From a virus, in IMG/VR virus record IMGVR_UViG_3300030329_004084, positions 1-29,358 of that record: a stretch of 29,358 nt of DNA. The stretch is one strand, 5' to 3'. How positions within the stretch are numbered: position 1 is the stretch's first letter; every line of letters begins with the position of its first letter. The translations under genes and the position numbers were made by a program. Below the pieces are notes generated by a model. That model was given only the letters and a program-made list of their open reading frames with translations. It made no database searches and was not told the DNA's origin. Below, in pieces: positions 1 through 8,010 of this stretch.

Positions 1-2949
1 TTTTATCGCTATCCTCGCATTGATTACGCGCTATTAAAGAAGTACAACGAGGGCATCATCGCTGCCTCTGCGTGTCTTGGTGGCGTCTATGCTGGAAACT
101 ACTGGGAGAACCGAGAGGAAGGCGATGAGGCTGTGCTCAATGCGATGAGCGAGACGACTGAGAAGATGGTAGATATTTTTGGTGATCGCTGGTATGCCGA
201 GATTCAATGGAACAACGTAGAGGATCAGCACAAGCTGAACCAATATATTATACAGACCGCACAGAAGCACAACGTTAAACTTCTCAGCACAGCCGACAGC
301 CACTATCCTAACCCGGATGCCTGGAAAGATCGCGAACTATACACCCGCCTAGGCTGGCTAGGTAAGGGAGGTCTACCAGATTACATGGAGTCGGAGCTGC
401 CCGAGGGCGTTGAAGAAGTTGGCTACGAACTCTATCCCAAGAATGGCGATCAGATGTGGGAGAGCTATAAGAAGTATGCCTCCGAGGGCGGCTTTGAGTA
501 CGACGATGACTTGGTGCGCGAAAGTATTGAAGAGTCGCATCGTATTGCGTTTGACCGCATTGAAAAGTTCTTTCCAGACAACACGGTGCGTCTACCAAGT
601 TTCGTGGTCCCAGCAGGCTACACGGCGACACAGGCGCTAGTCCAGTATGCGCTTGAGGGATTGAAGGAGCGACAACTACATAAGAACCCTGAGTATGTAC
701 AGCGACTTAAGCACGAACTAGATGTTATTGATGACCGAGGCTTTTCTAAGTATTTCCTGACGATGAAGTCTATCGCAGACGTAGCATCCACAATGATGCT
801 GACCGGCCCTGGTCGTGGTTCTGCGGCTGGCTCTCTGGTGGCTTACGCACTCGGCATCACGCAGGTTGATCCTATCAAGTATGGCCTGCTGTTCTCTCGC
901 TTCCTGCGGTCAGATGCTACAGACTACCCAGACATTGACTATGATGTGTCTGATAGTATGGCTCTCAAGGAGAAGCTGGTGGAGATGTGGGGTGCCGATT
1001 GCGTTGCGCCAATCTCTAACTGGAACACGCTTCAGTTGAGATCGTTGATTAAAGATATCTCCAAGCTCTATGACATTCCGTTCACCGAGGCAAACCGAGT
1101 GACTGGCGTGATGATGCGCGAGGCTACACCCGAGGCAAAGAAGAAGCACGGCATCAAGGCTGGTATCTATGCACCCACGTGGGAAGAGGTGATGGAGTTT
1201 TCCCCATCGCTGCAAAGTTACTTGGCTAAGTATCCAGCAGTCAGGGCTCACGTTGAGGGGCTTGTTGGTCAGGTGCGGTCGTGTTCACGTCACGCTGGTG
1301 GCGTGGTTATCGCAGAGAACCTAGACCAGAGTATGCCACTGATTAACTCCGGTGGCGTGCGTCAGGCACCGTGGGCAGAGGGACAGAACGTCAGACACCT
1401 GGAGCCGATGGGGTTCATTAAGTTTGACTTGCTGGGTCTATCTACGTTAAAGATGATGGAAGGCGCAATCTATCACATCCTGCGCCGTCATCATGGAGTT
1501 GAAGAGCCAACGTTTGCACAGGTGCGAGACTACTACATGCAGTATCTCCATCCTGATGCGCTGGATCTAAATGATCAGGAGGTGTATCAAAACATCTTCC
1601 ACCCAGGCAAGTGGGCTGGTGTATTCCAGTTCACAGAACACGGAGCACAGAACTTCTGTACGAAGGCAAAGCCGAACAGCATCATTGATATCTCGGCTAT
1701 TACGTCCATCTTTCGCCCTGGACCTCTGTCGGCTGGTGTGGACGCAGACTACATCGATGCTAAGGAGCGGCCACACTATGTATCGTATCTATCTGAGGAT
1801 GCGCGAGAGATTACAGAGGAGACATTCGGCTTTTTGATCTTCCAAGAGCAGATTGCTCTGCTGGGTCACAAGCTGGGCGGTCTAACTCTTGACGAGGGTA
1901 ATCTTTTGCGGAAGGTTTTGACGAAGAAAGGGACTGGAAAGAATAGCGTGAAAGGCAAGCTGCATAAGAAGTTTATCACAGGATGTGTTGACAAGGGTAT
2001 ACCCCGTGACGCTGCCCAAGACCTGTGGGACAAGTTTGAGTTCTTCTCAGGCTATGGCTTCAATAAGTCTCACGCAGTCAGTTATTCTATCATCTCGTTC
2101 CAGTGTGCGTGGTTGTTCAACTACTATCCTGCTGAGTGGATGGCGGCGTTCTTGGACAAAGAGCCCGAGAGCAGAAAGGAGAAGGCAATCAACATCGCCA
2201 AGAAGTATGGCTTCAAGATTGCGCCCCTTGACATCAACAAGTCGGGTAAGGTGTGGGAGATCTCCGATGACGGCAAGACACTCATCCAGCCGCTTACATC
2301 TATCAAGGGGTTGGGAGAGAAGGCTATTGAGCAAGTGCTCGACCATCGCCCGTTCACTAACGCCGAGGATCTGTTGTTCCGAGAGGAAATCGTATACAGC
2401 AAACTAAACAAGAAAGCGTTGGATGCTCTCTGTCGTGGTGGAGCTTTGGATGACATCGTAGACGATCGATTCACTGGCAGAAAACACTTTTGGTCTGCGT
2501 GTATCGTAGATCGCCCAAAAAATCCCAAAAGATTTTCTGAGAATTTGGAACTTTACCGACCAGAGGGTGACTTCACCGAGGAGGAGATTATCCAGTTCAA
2601 GACTGACTTGACTGGCGTATTCCCGATTAACTTGGTCATCACGCCCGCTACGGTTCAAAGACTACAGGAGAAGTTTGTGCCTCCAATCTCTGAGTTCGAT
2701 CAGGAGCTACAGGTGTGCTGGTTTATCCCGCGCAAGATTACTCCGAGAAAGACAAAGAACGGAAAGAACTATTGGATTGTTGAGGTTATCGACAGCAACA
2801 ATGAACTCACTCGCATCCGGTGCTGGGGCATCAAGCCTGAAAAGGATCGCATTCACTTGAACCGCCCATACATGGCTCGCTTAAAGTACGACGAGAACTG
2901 GGGCTTTTCAACCTACGCAGTAGGCAAAACATTCAGACTACTAGGATAA
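1..2949 (+). CDS. dnaE: DNA polymerase III alpha subunit, DnaE type (5' end outside window)
   Basis: Replicative C-family DNA polymerase, presumably the phage replicase. The frame is open from base 1, so the gene begins upstream; 982 residues are visible. The first visible part ends the PHP domain (SACLGG). The palm follows: GPGRGSAAGSLVAYALG from about visible residue 267, the catalytic PDIDYD (residues 310-315) and FDLLGL with the third acid at D476. Further DnaE signatures are RHAGGVVIA, GVFQFTEHG, FRPGPL, FQEQIALLGHKLGG and GYGFNKSHAVSYS. A helix-hairpin-helix (IKGLGEKAIEQV) and a C-terminal OB-like segment (KNGKNYWIVEVID) complete the DnaE order; it is not the PolC order. All three catalytic acids are present. 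Internal ATG codons are not the true start. No separate proofreading subunit is visible. Confidence 0.95.
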   Translation, partial: FYRYPRIDYALLKKYNEGIIAASACLGGVYAGNYWENREEGDEAVLNAMSETTEKMVDIFGDRWYAEIQWNNVEDQHKLNQYIIQTAQKHNVKLLSTADSHYPNPDAWKDRELYTRLGWLGKGGLPDYMESELPEGVEEVGYELYPKNGDQMWESYKKYASEGGFEYDDDLVRESIEESHRIAFDRIEKFFPDNTVRLPSFVVPAGYTATQALVQYALEGLKERQLHKNPEYVQRLKHELDVIDDRGFSKYFLTMKSIADVASTMMLTGPGRGSAAGSLVAYALGITQVDPIKYGLLFSRFLRSDATDYPDIDYDVSDSMALKEKLVEMWGADCVAPISNWNTLQLRSLIKDISKLYDIPFTEANRVTGVMMREATPEAKKKHGIKAGIYAPTWEEVMEFSPSLQSYLAKYPAVRAHVEGLVGQVRSCSRHAGGVVIAENLDQSMPLINSGGVRQAPWAEGQNVRHLEPMGFIKFDLLGLSTLKMMEGAIYHILRRHHGVEEPTFAQVRDYYMQYLHPDALDLNDQEVYQNIFHPGKWAGVFQFTEHGAQNFCTKAKPNSIIDISAITSIFRPGPLSAGVDADYIDAKERPHYVSYLSEDAREITEETFGFLIFQEQIALLGHKLGGLTLDEGNLLRKVLTKKGTGKNSVKGKLHKKFITGCVDKGIPRDAAQDLWDKFEFFSGYGFNKSHAVSYSIISFQCAWLFNYYPAEWMAAFLDKEPESRKEKAINIAKKYGFKIAPLDINKSGKVWEISDDGKTLIQPLTSIKGLGEKAIEQVLDHRPFTNAEDLLFREEIVYSKLNKKALDALCRGGALDDIVDDRFTGRKHFWSACIVDRPKNPKRFSENLELYRPEGDFTEEEIIQFKTDLTGVFPINLVITPATVQRLQEKFVPPISEFDQELQVCWFIPRKITPRKTKNGKNYWIVEVIDSNNELTRIRCWGIKPEKDRIHLNRPYMARLKYDENWGFSTYAVGKTFRLLG

Positions 2950-2952
2950 AAA

Positions 2953-3561
2953 ATGAACATTATTTATACACCGAGCGCACTGCTCAAAGAGGTTAAGTTT
3001 AGAAGTGAGAGCTTGCCAGTAGTTATTCGTGTTAATAAGTTTGACGAGAAAGCCGCCCAAGACTTTTCTAAAGATGTAGCAAGAGCCCAAAACACAGGTC
3101 AGCCAGTCCTACCAGTTATTATTGATAGCTACGGAGGTCAGGTTTACAGCCTTATGTCTATGATCTCGGATATTGAGCATTCGCGCATCCCGGTTGCCAC
3201 CATTGTGCAAGGCAAAGCAATGTCTTGTGGAGCTATCTTGTTTAGCTTTGGCGTTGATGGTATGCGGTATATGGATCCCGACGCCACTGTTATGATTCAT
3301 GATGTTAGCTCTATGGCTTGGGGAAAAGTGGAAGAAGTCAAAGTAAGCGCACAGGAAACTGAGAGACTTAATAATAAAGTTTACAAGATGATGGCCAAGA
3401 ATTGCGGGCATCACGAAGATTATTTTCTTGACATTGTTCATGAAAAAGGCCACGCCGATTGGTTCCTGGACGCAAAAGAAGCAAAGCGCCATAAGCTGGC
3501 TAATAAGCTTAAAATACCCGAAATGAAGATTGATGTTAAAGTGGCGTTTGAGTTCAAGTAG
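2953..3561 (+). CDS. ClpP-like serine protease, intact triad (ClpP paralog 1)
   Basis: ClpP/crotonase-fold protease of 202 residues, the usual ClpP size. The oxyanion-type turn SYGG is at residues 59-62. The nucleophile Ser91 lies in GKAMSCGAILFSFG, His116 in TVMIHDVS, and Asp169 in HADWFLDAKEA, which aligns with the RDxFMSAxEA motif of bacterial ClpP. The triad is therefore complete. ClpP forms heptameric rings that degrade proteins delivered by a Clp/Hsp100 ATPase; no such ATPase is visible here, so a host unfoldase or a maturation role is inferred. The gene starts 3 bases after the polymerase stop, with AGGA about 6 bases before the ATG. A second, diverged paralog lies at 11084-11710. Confidence 0.85.
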   Translation: MNIIYTPSALLKEVKFRSESLPVVIRVNKFDEKAAQDFSKDVARAQNTGQPVLPVIIDSYGGQVYSLMSMISDIEHSRIPVATIVQGKAMSCGAILFSFGVDGMRYMDPDATVMIHDVSSMAWGKVEEVKVSAQETERLNNKVYKMMAKNCGHHEDYFLDIVHEKGHADWFLDAKEAKRHKLANKLKIPEMKIDVKVAFEFK

Positions 3562-3578
3562 TGTTAGCTACTTAGTGT

Positions 3579-4274
3579 ATGAGCGCTTATCAACGACTTA
3601 GGTGGAAACGTGTGCTTAATGATTGTAAGCACGCTAAAGAAGAGTTAGAGCTTGTGGAAAGTCTTAACCGCGAGATATCTCCAGCATTCCAAGAATACTA
3701 CGAGACTTTTCTATCCGATCATAATCTCGATCTAAACGAACTAAACAAAAAACATGCAGAACGCATACGTGAAGCTTATAACATACCGGAAGCCACTGAG
3801 ATAGATGGGAACTTGCCGCTAGAAGACGATGGAACCTCTTTAATAGTCGATGTTGAAACGAGAGACAAAACTCAAGAGGAACAACTATCAGAAGATGATA
3901 TTGTGTTGCATGGCATATTCTCAAAGTTGTTCAAAAAGATCGCACTTAAAGTGCATCCTGATAAGATAGACGCTTTAAAACATTCATACCATGAGCGCCG
4001 CCAAATGGAGCAAGATTTTCGAGAGGCAAACAAAGCACTAGAAAATAAAGAATATTTTATTCTCATAGAGATTGCGGAAAGGCTTGACATTGCGCTGCCG
4101 ACCAATTATACTCAACAAATAAGATGGATGAACGAACAGCTAGATTTAGTAAACCGAGAACTTATGAAACAAAAATCAACATACAGCTATCTTTTTGCTG
4201 AAAAGAACACGAAGCAAGAAAAAGACTTGTTGATGCGCCAGTTTGTAAAACAATTATTTGATCTTAATTTATAA
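3579..4274 (+). CDS. J-domain (DnaJ-like) protein
   Basis: The 231-residue product carries a short J-domain core, LFKKIALKVHPDKI (about residues 117-130), with the invariant HPD tripeptide at 126-128. HPD stimulates the ATPase of Hsp70 (DnaK). The N-terminal half is helical and charged, with an acidic linker at about 70-105. The C-terminus is also helical. The glycine-rich and zinc-finger regions of full DnaJ are absent, so it is a specialised J-protein, perhaps steering host DnaK to a phage substrate (inference). No good Shine-Dalgarno precedes the ATG, so translation may depend on coupling with the ClpP-like gene 17 bases upstream. A promoter-like sequence lies inside this gene at 4084-4112. 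Confidence 0.75.
   Translation: MSAYQRLRWKRVLNDCKHAKEELELVESLNREISPAFQEYYETFLSDHNLDLNELNKKHAERIREAYNIPEATEIDGNLPLEDDGTSLIVDVETRDKTQEEQLSEDDIVLHGIFSKLFKKIALKVHPDKIDALKHSYHERRQMEQDFREANKALENKEYFILIEIAERLDIALPTNYTQQIRWMNEQLDLVNRELMKQKSTYSYLFAEKNTKQEKDLLMRQFVKQLFDLNL
4084..4112 (+). promoter_or_regulatory. possible internal sigma-70 promoter
   Basis: TTGACA (4084-4089), 17 bases, TATACT (4107-4112), inside the 3' part of the J-domain gene. It would give a second start for the 4335 gene and dUTPase, ahead of the intergenic promoter at 4281. Both boxes and the spacer fit well, but a match inside coding sequence can be chance. Confidence 0.4.
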
Positions 4275-4280
4275 AAACCG

Positions 4281-4309
4281 TTGACAAATAAATCATAACT
4301 TGTTACACT
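4281..4309 (+). promoter_or_regulatory. sigma-70 type promoter upstream of the dUTPase operon
   Basis: TTGACA (4281-4286), 17-base spacer, TACACT (4304-4309), in the 60-base gap after the J-domain gene. It is followed by AGGAGG (4325-4330) and the ATG at 4335. The consensus -35, the spacing and the intergenic position make this one of the clearest promoters in the window. Confidence 0.8.
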
Positions 4310-4334
4310 TATAAAGTATCCAATAGGAGGGATA

Positions 4335-4583
4335 ATGGCTGCAACAAATGAAGAGAGAAAGCGCTACGTCAAGGAATATATTCGTTCTTTGAAGGCGATC
4401 GAAGATTGTATTGAACCATACAAGGAGCAGAAGCGAGAGCTTCGTTCTGAGTTTCGTGAGAACGGATGGCTCAATACTGACGAGATCCGAGCTGCTGTGA
4501 AGGCATACCGTCTTTACAAGGGCAAGGTAAACATTGACGAGGTTGTTGAGAACTTCAACATGTTCTCGGGAGAGGAAGAATGA
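4335..4583 (+). CDS. small conserved-type phage protein, unknown function
   Basis: I do not recognise a function. The 82-residue protein is highly charged and predicted helical. Basic residues dominate the first half, with a motif around YIRSLKAIEDCIEPYKEQKRELR, which is split here by its position at residues 15-37. The C-terminus is acidic (FSGEEE). There are no cysteine pairs and no membrane segment. It is the first gene after the strong promoter at 4281 and has a very good ribosome site (AGGAGG, 4 bases before the ATG). Its last codons overlap the dUTPase start as ATGA, so it is co-translated with nucleotide-metabolism functions. A DNA-binding or helper role would be a guess. Confidence 0.7.
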   Translation: MAATNEERKRYVKEYIRSLKAIEDCIEPYKEQKRELRSEFRENGWLNTDEIRAAVKAYRLYKGKVNIDEVVENFNMFSGEEE

Positions 4584-5044
4584 TTATTGAGTTCACCAAG
4601 TCGCGAGACAACGCACACAGCCCACAGCGCGCAAACCCATCGGACGCCGGACTAGATGTGTTTTACTCTGAGTTGTCGCCGCAAGAGATTATTGTGGTAC
4701 ACCCTAACCAGAGCGCACTGGTGCCCACTGGCTTGCGCTTTGGCGTGCCTCACGGCTATATGCTGGAGGTAAAGAATCGCTCAAGCGTGGCAGCTAAGTT
4801 AAACTTGGTGGTTGGCGCTTGTGTGATTGACTCGGGCTATGATGGCGAAGTGTTTATCAATGTTCATAATGTTGGACGCGACACTCGCGTCATCACAGAC
4901 GGCGACAAGATCGCGCAACTGGTCATGATGCCAGTCGTACATTTTCAGCCGCAAGAAAACACAGAGGGTACGCTATATGATTACCCCAAAACAATTAGCA
5001 ATAGGGGCACAGGAGCCCTAGGGAGTACTGATGAGAGGAAATGA
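4580..5044 (+). CDS. dut: dUTP diphosphatase (dUTPase)
   Basis: Trimeric dUTPase that hydrolyses dUTP to dUMP and PPi, keeping uracil out of phage DNA and supplying dUMP for dTMP. All five motifs occur in the 154-residue protein: I SDAGLDVF (21-28), II NRSSVA (66-71), III VIDSGYDGEV with the catalytic Asp at D84, IV GDKIAQLV (108-115), and V NRGTGALGST (141-150). In motif V the aromatic residue that usually stacks on uracil (GFGST) is replaced by Leu (GALGST), which is an unusual detail. The start overlaps the previous stop as ATGA. The last 14 bases overlap the next gene. Confidence 0.93.
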   Translation: MIIEFTKSRDNAHSPQRANPSDAGLDVFYSELSPQEIIVVHPNQSALVPTGLRFGVPHGYMLEVKNRSSVAAKLNLVVGACVIDSGYDGEVFINVHNVGRDTRVITDGDKIAQLVMMPVVHFQPQENTEGTLYDYPKTISNRGTGALGSTDERK

Positions 5045-6452
5045 CAAATATGATGTAAAGGAGACTAAGGAATCCCTGTACATGATTCGAAAATACTATA
5101 ATGATACAGAGCTAGACCCATCTTTCCAGCGCCTAGGCGGCATGGACAACGGATCCGGCTGGTCTAAGAAGGACTCGGAAGGCTATATGGAGTCGCTTTT
5201 CGCCGGTTCGGTTTTTAACAAGGTGATGCTGGCAGATGTTGAGTCATGTCTGCGGCACGCTAAAGATGAGGGAGATCAAGAATCCGAAGATTATTTTCAA
5301 GATCTCTTTGACAAGGGGCGCAAATTTGTGAGTATTGACGGTAACAACACATCAAGTACGATTACTGCATATTTAGATAACAAGTTTCCTGTGTACATCG
5401 ACGAAAACAAGCGAGGTAAGGGCTACCCTAAGAAGTACTTTAAAGACCTGGCTGAAAATGAGCAGGCTGACTTGCTTTATACTGAAAAGCTGACCTTGTA
5501 TACTTTTAGGCGTATTGGAATTGTAGATATGTGTAAGGTTTTCCGTCGTGAAAATACCTCTACTCACTTAAATAAACAAGAATACCGACAAGCGCGCTGG
5601 TCGGAATTGGCGAAGTTTATCCGCGTACAGGCAAATACGACTGCCAATAGAAAGATTTTCACCAATCTAATGGCAATGTCAAGTGCTGATTTAGACAAGC
5701 GCAAGCACGAAGAGGCTGTTGCCAGAACTGTGCTTAAAATTCATACAGATTATGCGGGCGAAACTACCGCTAAATACCTTGATGACCTTTATGAAAAAGC
5801 CACATCGCTGGATACATCAGTAGAAAAACGCCTCATCAAGGCAATAAACATTATCGCAACTATTGCAGAGCCGATTAAGTTGACCAAGAAGTTTAGTTTG
5901 ACTCCAGGCGTTATGCATGCACTTTTTGATTTGGTGGATTATATTTGCGAGCACCATAAAGATATAGAAATTTCAAACCCTAAGCAATTTTTTAATTGGT
6001 TTATTGTGCAAGATGCTGAATTTAAGGCAGTGTCGAATAAGGTCAGCGAGGAAGATAAAATTGCAAAGTCTTATCACTATTGGACTACGGTTCACGGTCA
6101 AGGTTCCCAATATAGAAAAACGAATCTCCTGTTTCAGAGTGCATTTTTGAAGGATTTTGATAAGTTGATTACTGAGAGAACTTTGAATAGAGTTAGGACG
6201 AGCAAAGATCTTTTTAGTACCAAGCAAAAATTAGAGCTTTATATGCGCCAGCAGGGCATTATGAGAGACGGCAAGAAGATGTCACTTATTGATTTGTATA
6301 CGGGCGCCCTAGAGGCTGATCACGTTGTGTCTGTTAAAGATGGAGGCTCCACTACCATTTCAAATGGAGAGCTGATGACTAAAATTGCGAACCGTTCGAA
6401 GGGCAGCAACTCTAACGAACCATATTTCGATTTTCAAGGAACTCAACAATGA
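5031..6452 (+). CDS. DUF262-type protein with C-terminal HNH nuclease motif
   Basis: The 473-residue protein joins two modules seen in GmrSD-like nucleases. The N-terminal part is DUF262/ParB-like: a DPSFQR segment (29-34), then SIDGNNTSST (101-110) where DUF262 proteins carry DGQQR-like residues. The C-terminus has a compact HNH motif with Asp430-His431, Gly-Gly at 438-439, Asn445, Asn454 and Lys457. It may be an NTP-dependent or modification-sensing nuclease (inference). In the nucleotide motif the usual Gln/Gln/Arg are Asn/Asn/Thr, so NTP use is uncertain. GGGAG lies 5 bases before the ATG at 5031. The stop overlaps the start of an adenine methyltransferase as ATGA, which suggests the two are made together. 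It could be anti-competitor, homing-like or host-directed. Confidence 0.72.
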   Translation: MRGNDKYDVKETKESLYMIRKYYNDTELDPSFQRLGGMDNGSGWSKKDSEGYMESLFAGSVFNKVMLADVESCLRHAKDEGDQESEDYFQDLFDKGRKFVSIDGNNTSSTITAYLDNKFPVYIDENKRGKGYPKKYFKDLAENEQADLLYTEKLTLYTFRRIGIVDMCKVFRRENTSTHLNKQEYRQARWSELAKFIRVQANTTANRKIFTNLMAMSSADLDKRKHEEAVARTVLKIHTDYAGETTAKYLDDLYEKATSLDTSVEKRLIKAINIIATIAEPIKLTKKFSLTPGVMHALFDLVDYICEHHKDIEISNPKQFFNWFIVQDAEFKAVSNKVSEEDKIAKSYHYWTTVHGQGSQYRKTNLLFQSAFLKDFDKLITERTLNRVRTSKDLFSTKQKLELYMRQQGIMRDGKKMSLIDLYTGALEADHVVSVKDGGSTTISNGELMTKIANRSKGSNSNEPYFDFQGTQQ

Positions 6453-6919
6453 ACAAAGAAACACAAAAGACAATGTTTAGCTCCAAGACAGGCGAGTGGG
6501 CAACCCCTCAAGAGTTTTTTGATAAACTTAACTGGCGATTCGGACCGTTTGATTTGGATCCGTGCGCTAACCCTCACAATACAAAGTGCGCTAACTTCTA
6601 TACAGAAGCGGAAGATGGCCTATCGAAAGATTGGTCAGGGCATACAACATTTGTTAACCCTCCCTATGGAAGAGGTATTGACAAGTGGATTGAGAAAGGA
6701 TATAATACTGCCAAGGATGGAGTTTCCAAGGTGGTTATGCTCATTCCAGCAAGAACTGACACAAAGTATTGGCACAGCTATGTGATGAAGGCCTCAGAGG
6801 TCTACTTCCTTAAGGGCCGGCTAAAGTTCGGCGATAGTGTAAACAGCGCCCCATTTCCATCAGCGGTTGTAGTATTTGGCAGCAGCAGCCAGCAGATTTT
6901 CGGAGCAATGAATCGATGA
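6449..6919 (+). CDS. phage DNA N6-adenine methyltransferase
   Basis: This 156-residue protein fits the phage N6A methyltransferase family. Features seen are the N-terminal SSKTGEWATPQEFFDKLN, the FDLDPCA stretch (34-40), the catalytic NPPY (70-73) followed by GRGIDKW, and a C-terminal segment (KGRLKFG...PFPSAVVVFG) typical of the family. It transfers a methyl group from S-adenosylmethionine to adenine N6 in DNA, so phage DNA is probably modified. It is translationally coupled (ATGA) to the DUF262-HNH gene upstream and to the zinc-ribbon gene downstream. A perfect sigma-70 promoter sequence lies within it at 6678-6706. No target site can be derived from the sequence. Confidence 0.9.
   Translation: MNKETQKTMFSSKTGEWATPQEFFDKLNWRFGPFDLDPCANPHNTKCANFYTEAEDGLSKDWSGHTTFVNPPYGRGIDKWIEKGYNTAKDGVSKVVMLIPARTDTKYWHSYVMKASEVYFLKGRLKFGDSVNSAPFPSAVVVFGSSSQQIFGAMNR
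6678..6706 (+). promoter_or_regulatory. perfect-consensus sigma-70 promoter inside the methyltransferase gene
   Basis: TTGACA (6678-6683), exactly 17 bases, TATAAT (6701-6706): both hexamers are full consensus. It encodes part of GIDKWIEKGYNT, so it is also constrained by the protein. If used, it would transcribe the zinc-ribbon, thioredoxin, IMPDH and sigma-like genes downstream. Confidence 0.5.
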
Positions 6920-7179
6920 ATCGCAAGCAGCGCCGCGCAATGGAGAAGAAAATGGGTAAAGAAAACTCGCAAAAACTTGCCGAAAAAATTTTCCAGTTCG
7001 ACCAGTTGCCAGATAAGTGCTTGGCTTGTCTTAAAGATTTTGACAAGAAAAACAAAGAGATGGTTATGACTTGGAGTGTTGTCGTGCAGGATCAAGAAAA
7101 TGTTAGGCTTTATTGTCCAGAATGTTGGGACATGGCATGTCACATTGTAGAAGAATTCAGAAGCAGGAAAGAACAATGA
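6916..7179 (+). CDS. small zinc-ribbon protein
   Basis: The 87-residue protein starts MNRKQRRAMEKKMGKE, a strongly basic helix. It carries two Cys-x2-Cys knuckles, CLAC (35-38) and CPEC (67-70), spaced as in a zinc ribbon, and ends in an acidic/basic helix. Proteins of this pattern are, to my recollection, common in marine T4-like phages, with no known function. A nucleic-acid or ribosome-associated role is possible. It overlaps its neighbours on both sides by ATGA junctions, so it is translated with the methyltransferase before it and the thioredoxin after it. Confidence 0.75.
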   Translation: MNRKQRRAMEKKMGKENSQKLAEKIFQFDQLPDKCLACLKDFDKKNKEMVMTWSVVVQDQENVRLYCPECWDMACHIVEEFRSRKEQ

Positions 7180-7604
7180 ACGTTGAAAGAATAGACATTG
7201 TTACCTTGAGTAAGCTTTTGAGCGGCAAAGTCCAGCACCCTGTCACTTGTATTGTAAAATTTTACTCAAACACTTGCGGATATTGTCACGCCTTAGAGGT
7301 TCCTTATAGGGATATAGCTAGTCATTTCAAAGAAGTGTTGTTTTTCGCGATTAATTCGGAAGAAGTTCCCGAACATCTTCTTAATAAATTGGGAGTCAAT
7401 GGAGTGCCCAGCTTTTTAGCGATACCTCGTACTCGCCCTGGGCGACAGCCTCGTCCTAAATTGTTGGAGGATCCTCGCCGTCCCCATCCCACTAATTTTT
7501 ATTATATCGATGATATTAAAAGATTCATAGAACGTCACGCTAAAGTCACACGCAGAACAGCGGAAAAACAGTTAAGGAGAATGCTGAACAATGAAGATGA
7601 ATAA
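7176..7604 (+). CDS. thioredoxin-fold protein (CGYC)
   Basis: A 142-residue thioredoxin-like protein. The redox site is CGYC (34-37) after the strand CIVKFYS, and the cis-proline is in GVPSF (77-78). A basic, proline- and arginine-rich insertion (about 84-103) follows, then a basic C-terminal extension that is not part of classic thioredoxin. CGYC lies between thioredoxin (CGPC) and disulfide-isomerase types. Likely roles are an electron donor to a ribonucleotide reductase outside the window, or control of protein thiols. There is no signal peptide, so it should be cytoplasmic. The ATG at 7176 overlaps the previous stop and is preferred to an upstream in-frame start inside the zinc-ribbon gene. 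Confidence 0.82.
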   Translation: MNVERIDIVTLSKLLSGKVQHPVTCIVKFYSNTCGYCHALEVPYRDIASHFKEVLFFAINSEEVPEHLLNKLGVNGVPSFLAIPRTRPGRQPRPKLLEDPRRPHPTNFYYIDDIKRFIERHAKVTRRTAEKQLRRMLNNEDE

Positions 7605-8010
7605 AAAATTATATGATGCCACGTTGGCGCGCCTGAGAAGTAGGGCCCTGGAGGCTCTGGCCAACCTTGAGCTTAGTCTGGCAAATGCTGATTCAAGTGG
7701 GCCCCCGTTAAATGTTGATTGTATTACGCAGCACGCTGAAGATTTGGCGCGCCTTGAAGGAGCGATAATCACTTTGCAGCAATATTTTTCCACGAATCAG
7801 CCGGCCCAGCCCCCGTCGCCCCCGCCGGCTCCTCTGCCGGCACCAGAAGCAGTTGCTAAAGTTGCCGCAGAGCCTCCGAAAAAAATCACCGAAGAGATGT
7901 CGCCAAGTTATCGAAAGTCTATTGAGGCAGAAAAAAAGCGCCAAAAAGCGGAAGCAGAGCGCATCAAGAAAGAGGCTAAGAACTCTAAGTCTTCCAAAGG
8001 CAAGAAGTGA
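7591..8010 (+). CDS. helical protein with Pro/Ala-rich linker and Lys-rich tail, unknown
   Basis: I recognise no family. The 139-residue protein has three zones: a helical N-terminal part (residues 1-70) with many Leu and Ala, a Pro/Ala-rich flexible linker (about 71-97, PPSPPPAPLPAPEA), and a highly charged Lys/Glu helix ending in a run of Lys and Ser. The basic tail would suit nucleic-acid binding or attachment to an acidic partner (inference). The start overlaps the thioredoxin gene by 14 bases; an in-frame ATG at 7597 would overlap by 8. AAGGAG lies 11 bases before 7591. The stop overlaps the IMPDH start. Confidence 0.6.
   Translation: MKMNKKLYDATLARLRSRALEALANLELSLANADSSGPPLNVDCITQHAEDLARLEGAIITLQQYFSTNQPAQPPSPPPAPLPAPEAVAKVAAEPPKKITEEMSPSYRKSIEAEKKRQKAEAERIKKEAKNSKSSKGKK

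Noticed and set aside
1988-2016. TTGACA inside the polymerase gene
   Set aside because: No -10 box at 16-18 bases. Other in-gene TTGACA copies (for example near 7039, 8082, 15615, 25700 and 28508) were rejected for the same reason.
133-2949. DnaE starting at ATG 133
   Set aside because: The frame is open to base 1 and codes for PHP-domain residues upstream of this ATG.
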